From positions 846,277 through 910,276 of the forward strand of contig JXTC01000046.1 in the NCBI GenBank assembly GCA_002914845.1: 64,000 nt of DNA. Reading direction: 5' to 3'. This stretch comes from Trema orientale (lineage: Eukaryota > Streptophyta > Magnoliopsida > Rosales > Cannabaceae). The notes under the pieces were generated by a model. The model was not told the origin of the DNA. It saw nothing but the letters and a program-made list of their open reading frames with translations, and ran no database searches. This document shows, in pieces, positions 57,558 to 64,000 of the stretch. The position numbers and the translations under genes are program-made. Each line of letters opens with the position of its first letter. Within the stretch, counting starts at the first letter, position 1.

Positions 57558-60205
57558 TCTCTGCTATCTGTCTATCTATCTCCTCTACCATCTTGTCATT
57601 CTTTCTTTTTTGATAATCGACAGTCAATGCTTCCTTCAGGTGCTGCTCACAGACACATGAGTCGGCTACCAAATAAAGGCAGTAACGGCTTCGGCACACA
57701 GATCATTCACTGGTGAATCTGAAACCAGAAAGCTGTAAGCGTCTAAAGCAGTTTTTTTTCCCCCTTTCTGGCCATCCTTCTTCTCTTTCTTTATCTCATT
57801 ATCGAATTTGAGCAATCAACAAATCCTTTCTTCAATTTATATCACTGGGTTAATTTTCAGTCTAGGGTTTGGGAACTCTAGAGCTTTGTCCAAATTTTTT
57901 TCTCTTTTGGGTTTGGCCTATAATCCCTTTAGTGATTTTGGTGTTGTTTTCGGTTGAAATCGGCAAGAAAATACGGAGGGAAAGTTGCATATTAAATATA
58001 TGATGGTGGATGTACATGCCAACATTGTGATTACTCTGGCTGCAGCTTGTGGTGATCATTTGGCTCATGGACTTTCCTAGTAGTAGTCTATGATCACATG
58101 GGTAGTAGTTGTGTCTTCCTTATTGGCAAGCTTGATCTTACTGTCTCTCTCTCTATATATATATATTTAACATGTAGTGATTGAAGCAATATTATTATAT
58201 TAGTTAGAGCTCTCTGTTTTTGTTATTGTTGATTCAAATTTGTTTTTTTTTTTTTTTTTAGTGATATTATTGTCTAAATTTTGTGTGTTCTGTATTTTTC
58301 ACTATTCTCATTTCTACTTTCTTTTTCTTATCATTACTTATATGGGTCTTGATTTGATTCAGTATAGCTGTTGAAACATTGTCGATTGGGCTGATCTTGA
58401 TTCAAAATATATGGCCACAATGGCCTCGCTCAGTTAGTCCACAAGCTGACCCTTTGGGTAACTGAGGAGTAAAAGTCCACGACTATGGTTGCCTTCTTCT
58501 GAGTAAGGTTATTTAAGATATGGTTATTTCCTTTAAATGTTTTAGATCTTGATTTATTGTGCTCTGCGAACATTATTGGAATGTATAGAATTTGTAAATC
58601 TGGTCATTTTAGCCATGTTATGCATGTGGTTTTGCTATATATATATATATATCTTTTTATTTCGGTAAAAAGAATTGCATTTGTCAATTTTAGGCGTCTT
58701 CTAGCTGATGATATTTTGAATAATGTTGAGTATGATATCCTTAGACTTATCTTCAACAAGTTTCCATCAGTTTTCATTTATCCCAGCAATGGCAATCTTC
58801 TTCTCTGAGGTAATAAATTTTCTATGAAGACTTACGTATTCTCAAGCTATGTGGCTGGTTAGATCTGTCATCTTGCATATCAGATTGTTATTAGCTTATC
58901 GAGATAGGCTGAAGTTGGGAAAGTGGACTCATATGAGATTGATTTTGAAGGTGGCGAATTAAAGTCAGAAGCATACTAGATCAATCTAGCAGAGTTCTAG
59001 ATTTCTTGTCTATGTCCTTTTTTTTCAAACAACTTTCATGTTTGGTTGGATATGAGTGTCCGTTATTTTACTACGGTCAATTGGTCTCAATACGAATTAG
59101 TGTTTTAAGTCATAGTCATATTTGTAGTTTAATCTAAAGACTTATCTTCTTGTTTTTACCAATAAATGACATTTAACATTCCTACTTCGGATTGCTCCAT
59201 CTTTGTGTGATGTGAAGAAAACTTAGTCTGCTTATGAAAAGGCAAAAAGTTTATTTTTATTTTCTATGTTACATGAGATATCTTCTATCCAAAGGGGTAG
59301 AATAGTATGAAGTGTCAATCTAAACCCGTGATGGAGTATATTATCCCTTGCATTGTTTTTAATTTAAGCATGCACTTTTTACCTGTTTCAATTTCTAAGA
59401 CTAATTATCATCTCCTGCAAATGTCTAATATGCTAGCCACTATTTGTGATTATATATATATATATTTGTTCTCTGTGTCCATTTTATGTTCGTTTCTCAA
59501 TGTTAAAATCTTATATATTTTCCTTTTCAGGGGATATTTGAAGCTTAACATGCAAGTGGGACGTCAAGGGAATTTAACAGTATCTTTTTTCTTTTATTTT
59601 CCCATACTTTTTTCTATTTAATTGTTGTTTCTTTATGTAAGGGTATATAGATGCAAGATAATGCTCATAATCATATTTTGTATCAATTTCAGCAATTAAG
59701 TAATTTTTCAGTTTTAAATTGGTTAACTTCAGTTATCAAAAAAAGAAAAGAAAGTTAAGCTTCTTTGTGATCAAAGGAGATAAGGAATTTTTGTTCCATT
59801 ATCCATAAAAAAGTCTCTTCGTCAACGTTTTTTTATTTTTATTTTTATAGCTACTTTCGTCTAACTTATACAAATAGTCTCTTCATTTCTTTTTAGGTTG
59901 ACTAATGTACCATAAACAAGTATGAATTTCATTAATCTTCGAGACTTTGATAGATAATATTGGACAATGGCGTTGAGTTCTCAACTATTTTTGTCCCTCT
60001 ATCTCCTTCCTCATCCTCTTCTTTGATAATCGGCTCCCCCCACCAACTAAATCTCCAATTTGAAAATCAGCTCTCTCATACTCTAAACTCTGATCATCCA
60101 CCAATCAGGTTTTTGATATTTTTTCTGCGGTCAATTTTTTTTAATTCTCTGATTTTATAGCAACTCATATATAACTGTTTATTTTTTCACCTTTTGATTC
60201 CTATT
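57558..60205. other. AT-rich region without a supported gene
   Basis: A few protein-like stretches exist (e.g. RRLLADDILNNVEYDILRLI at about 58691-58750 after TTTTAG) but none could be joined into a gene. Pyrimidine-rich leader-like sequence at 57555-57610 and 59985-60050 could be promoter-proximal DNA of an unrecognised transcript. Confidence 0.4.
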
Positions 60206-61577
60206 TGTTAGGTCAAAAAGTTTTGTATTCTAAATGGCAAAGTTTTGAGAGACGTTATTACAACAAGTCTGAAGTTGTTACAACACGTGTTGTTTTTGCA
60301 ATAACAAAACCTGTATTTTTCTTTATATGGAAACTTTCTAGAAAGTGTTTATACAGGCCTTGTTTCTATATTTAATGACTCTGATGATTATATTAGTGAA
60401 ATATAAATGGAATTTCGTGTATAGCTGTTTAGTTGAATAGGATCTTTATCCTATCAATTTTCAATAAATTCATTTTGTATTTACCATATATCATTGATTA
60501 TTTTTTATTTTGCTCATTCTTTTGTCCTTGATTGATATTTGATTGCCTCTTATTAATCAATGAATTTGGACATGTTTCTAAAATGAATTCATAAGGATTT
60601 CCATCCTTAATTATTGATGGATATTTGTACATCAATTAATTAATTTCTATTAGTTAATTGATTTGATTTGCGGAGCTGTTGTTGCAACAACTCTGGATAT
60701 TTAAGCAATGATTGGTTAATTTTCTTAAATCTTGACATTTGATTGATATTAATTAAGATATATTTTTCTAGGTTAATTATCAATCTTTGGCAGGTTAATT
60801 AAAGATTTCCAACTGGGTAAATCGTGTCTAAGTCATATCCAAGGAGCAGTCGTGAATCTGGACTTTTTCCTACTAATTGTTCAAAAAATTGTTGCAACAG
60901 AAAGTTCTGGCAGATTATAACATTTTTGAAAAGATTTTGATTTTATTATTAATTCTTTCCTTATTTGATTTCAACCAATTCTCACCACTATGGAAGACCA
61001 AGGGAGCTGAAATTTACCTATAAAAGCTCTGGTACTCCAAGGAATTTTGTATGTGTTTCATTGAGAAAAATATTCTTATAGAGAGCTTTTATTTTTAAGG
61101 CATAGAGCATGTTCTATTGCCATTGTGAGACTTAGAGAGTTTTAGAATTTTCTAGATACTTTGTTGAGTGCATCTTATTCTCTGAGAAGAAGAACAATAC
61201 GTCTTCGGGAGGATCCGGACCAGTGAAGGGATTTCACGTATGCAGAATCAACAAGACGAGGGGAGCTCACTAAACAAGATTGGTGGAGTCATTATAACAC
61301 ATTGTGGCAATTGAAAAGAGAGAGTTTTTTATTACATTAGTCAATTGATGTTTGTAATTTTTGTACTTTACTAATTTGTTTAATCTCTGGGCATGGTCCC
61401 ATGGAGAAAGAGAGTTCCAAATTACGTTAAAAACGTCTTGTGTTCATTCTTTATTTTCTTATTCTTGTTACAACATGATCACTCGTTGTTGCAATAACTT
61501 TTCATATGTATATTACAATATAATTAATTAATTATTAATTTAATCAATTAATTAATTATTTAGTAATATCTAAAACA
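60206..61577 (+). repeat. LTR-like segment with TATA box and GTTACAAC/GTTGCAAC motifs
   Basis: Starts TGTTAGGTCAAAAAG and could end at TATCTAAAACA. It has a TATA box in ACCTATAAAAGCTCTGG (about 61014-61030), a leader with CGTCTTCGGGAGGATCCGG, and GGGCATGGTCCCATGGAG near the 3' end, a layout like copia LTRs. No target duplication or internal domain was found, so boundaries are tentative. Confidence 0.4.
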
Positions 61578-64000
61578 GATCTTTCAATATATATATTTGC
61601 GTTCTCATCCAATTCTAAAGACATTTTTTTGGGAGGATCCAATTTGGGGAGTAATTTTTCGAAATCAAAAGATGAACTTTAACATGCATTAGAATATTAA
61701 TATTTGAATATTCGTTCAAAATCATATTTTGCATGGGTTAGTTATTGAGATTTTGGACTTTTTTTCCTTCTTCTATTGAATGGTACTCTTTAATGTAATT
61801 TTTATGTTGGGAAACATGAAAAATTAGTTCATGGGGAAGTGTTTTTTTCTTCTTTTTTTTTTCTTTCTTTTCATGAATTATGATTCATCTTATTACAGTG
61901 TATGTATTTATTCTTTTCAGTCTGATATATCTAAATATTAAATATTCGTGACTCAAATGCTTTATGTGACTGTTTAGAATCATAAAAGAATTTATCGTGA
62001 ATCCTAATTGAAGTGATTAATACCATATTTTCAATATAGCAAAAGATTTTTTTTCCCCTGAGTTACTCTAGTTTGATTCTCATGATTTCTGAGTTTTAAT
62101 AAAGAAAAACATGCAGGTTACTTCAAGAAACATGAAACACTACTACAAAAAAGAGCATAGATAACATTTATTAAATATTACCTAATGTGTTAAGCAACAC
62201 TTAGAAGAAACGTAATCTCGTGGGTTAGTATTATTGATAAAAGAAACGTAAGATTTCTGGACATGTTATTTTCTCCATTGGCATAGTATTCTAAGTTTGA
62301 TAGAGAGGCTATTTGTGTTCTTCAGTTTACATCATAATTTTATCATGTCCTAATATGCTTCTTCTATACTCCAAGTTGAGATAGAGAACATGGTTTTCTA
62401 CAAAACCTGAGTTTTTAAGAGAGTATCTTTTTTTACCTTATCCTAACATCACTAGAAATATTGTTAATTCTAAAATTCAGTCCTAAAATTCAGTCCAACT
62501 CTATTTTGGCTAACATTTTCTTTCGCTTGCTGAAGACTTCTTGTTCTACTGTTTGTGCTTCTCTAGTTTTTCAATAATTCAAACTTCTCTTATACACAGG
62601 GACTTATGTTCCGAACTTATATAAGTCATAGATGAATTTCTAATGTAGTGATTTGTTGTGGATGTTGTGGCCGCTAATTTACGCGATTGATGATGATAGA
62701 GGGTAACTTGAAAAAAAAGCAATGTTCTCCTTGTGGGACTAATAAGCTTAGGTCACACAATATATTCCTTATTCCAAAGTACTGCTTTCTGTTCTAATCA
62801 TGAACTGTAACAACGCAAATCCCAATCAATTTTCTTGTATTTATACGTTTCGTTTATTCAAAATTTTCTATTTTGCTTTTAGGTACTCATCTTACTTTTT
62901 CTCCTTATTGCCATTTCAAGGACATAGAAGACTTTACTTGCAAAACCTTCGTCTGATCTGTGAATGTTTGTCCTCTATTTTGAAATTGTAGATGGCTCCA
63001 CACTAACTTAATCAAGGCAGTTATAAAATACTCATTTTTTGTAATTGATTAGTTACCTTTTTCTACATTTTTTTTTTCATGCAGGCAGGATATATATATA
63101 CATATACATATATATAGGTTGGATTTCAATGGTTACTATAATATTTACCTACCAGTGGTTATTGTTATTTCAGTCATTAGATAAAAATCAGATGGTTCCA
63201 ATCTATTGGATAGTTGGCCAACAACATTTATGGTAATTAATCAGCTTTGAATTTATAAATATCATTGAATACGTATTTAGATGAACAACTTGTCCTGCTG
63301 ATATAGCATTGTTAAATCGGTTTTCTTTATTTATGTAAATGGAATCTTGATTTAAGATTCACTCCTTGATTCTTGATTGGAAATTTAAAAAAAAAAAAAG
63401 AGTTTTATGTTCCATAAGTCAATCCTATTAAATACATTAATTATTAATAAAATACCATTGACAATATTCTAGGACCTGATTGGTTCACAATTAAAAAGTA
63501 TATTTTCAGAAAGAGTGAATTGGAATTATAAATCTGGATTTAATTAGTGAAAATATGTTTCTCAAAATTTGATTGGTTGCACGGTCTACCTATTTCTTCC
63601 AAGTTTAAAGTTTTGAATCCGTGATTGTGATTCGTTCTGTGGTTGCGTAATTTCAAACCAAGTTTTGTTACTATTATTAATATTACTATTATTATTATTA
63701 TTGATATTTAGTATATTATTATTACTACATACTATTTTATTATTTTTATTGCCATTAGGTTATAGTCTTTCTATAATCACCATTGTTTTTTGGAATTATC
63801 ATTAATATTGTTTCTTTGTCTTTTAGAAAAATTATCATCACTGTAATTAATATCATTACAGTGTTAGAAAAGGAAAAGAAAAAACCCATTAAGTAGTTAA
63901 TATTATATGTAATAAGATATTATATGCCCTAGTGAGACAAAAAAAAAAAAACAACAACTTCATCTGAAGAAGAAAAAAAAAAAAAAAAAAAAAAAAAAAA
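61578..64000. other. AT-rich intergenic DNA ending in a long A run
   Basis: No gene or tRNA recognised. An ATT-repeat zone lies at about 63670-63730. The window ends in an A-rich stretch, about 63970-64000 almost pure A. Confidence 0.5.

Noticed and set aside
63960..64000. Poly(A) tail of a transcript or retrogene at the window end
   Set aside because: No coding sequence or polyadenylation context precedes it; more likely a genomic A-tract or contig-end artefact.

Overview
The window is nuclear DNA of a flowering plant, most likely a eudicot. The evidence is intron-containing plant gene families (PPR, CYP79, TPS-a type terpene synthase, cell-wall invertase with its 9-nt exon), Ty1-copia and Ty3-gypsy elements primed by initiator tRNA-Met, and many plant-type MITEs in very AT-rich intergenic DNA. 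The species cannot be fixed from this sequence. A Rosales-like genome is possible but is only a guess.

Gene content is sparse. Two genes look intact. One is a P-type PPR protein on the minus strand (6674-8574); I reconstruct a separate first exon that reads like an organelle-targeting presequence. The other is a seven-exon cell-wall invertase on the minus strand (41286-48737, 574 aa) with a 9-nt exon and a 5.2-kb first intron full of small transposons. Two more are ruined genes. A CYP79-type P450 (19589-22625, minus) has lost its 5' half and carries frameshifts. A sesquiterpene-synthase-like gene (35525-40125, plus) has a premature stop in exon 2, a 581-bp hAT MITE in the middle of exon 4, an altered second metal-binding motif and a second copy of its own promoter in intron 3.

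Layout. 1-6.3 kb: MULE-type MITEs, a LINE 3' remnant, a possible orphan last exon and a solo LTR. 6.7-8.6 kb: PPR gene. 9.3-13.9 kb: MITEs and a 3.57-kb non-autonomous Mutator-like element with perfect 9-bp target duplications, a degenerate minisatellite, a nested hAT MITE and two inward-facing tRNA-like modules. 14-19 kb: intergenic with a 710-bp hAT MITE. 19.4-23 kb: CYP79 pseudogene between 75-bp direct repeats. 23-28.7 kb: MITEs and an LTR. 28.8-32.5 kb: truncated copia element. 33.6-35.3 kb: minisatellite remnant and a 765-bp hAT element in the TPS promoter. 35.4-40.1 kb: TPS pseudogene. 41.3-48.8 kb: invertase. 49-51.3 kb: duplicated invertase upstream DNA with a Tourist-like MITE whose related empty site lies in the other copy. 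51.5-57.6 kb: a full-length but decayed gypsy element. 57.6-64 kb: AT-rich DNA with one more LTR-like segment.

The four genes do not form an obvious pathway; two are dead and the other two are unrelated. The main interest is the very well-preserved transposon structure, with many exact target duplications, and what it did to the TPS and invertase loci. I did not find a clear new biological system. The best candidate for something undescribed is the Mutator-like element with paired tRNA-like modules at 10.4-13.9 kb.
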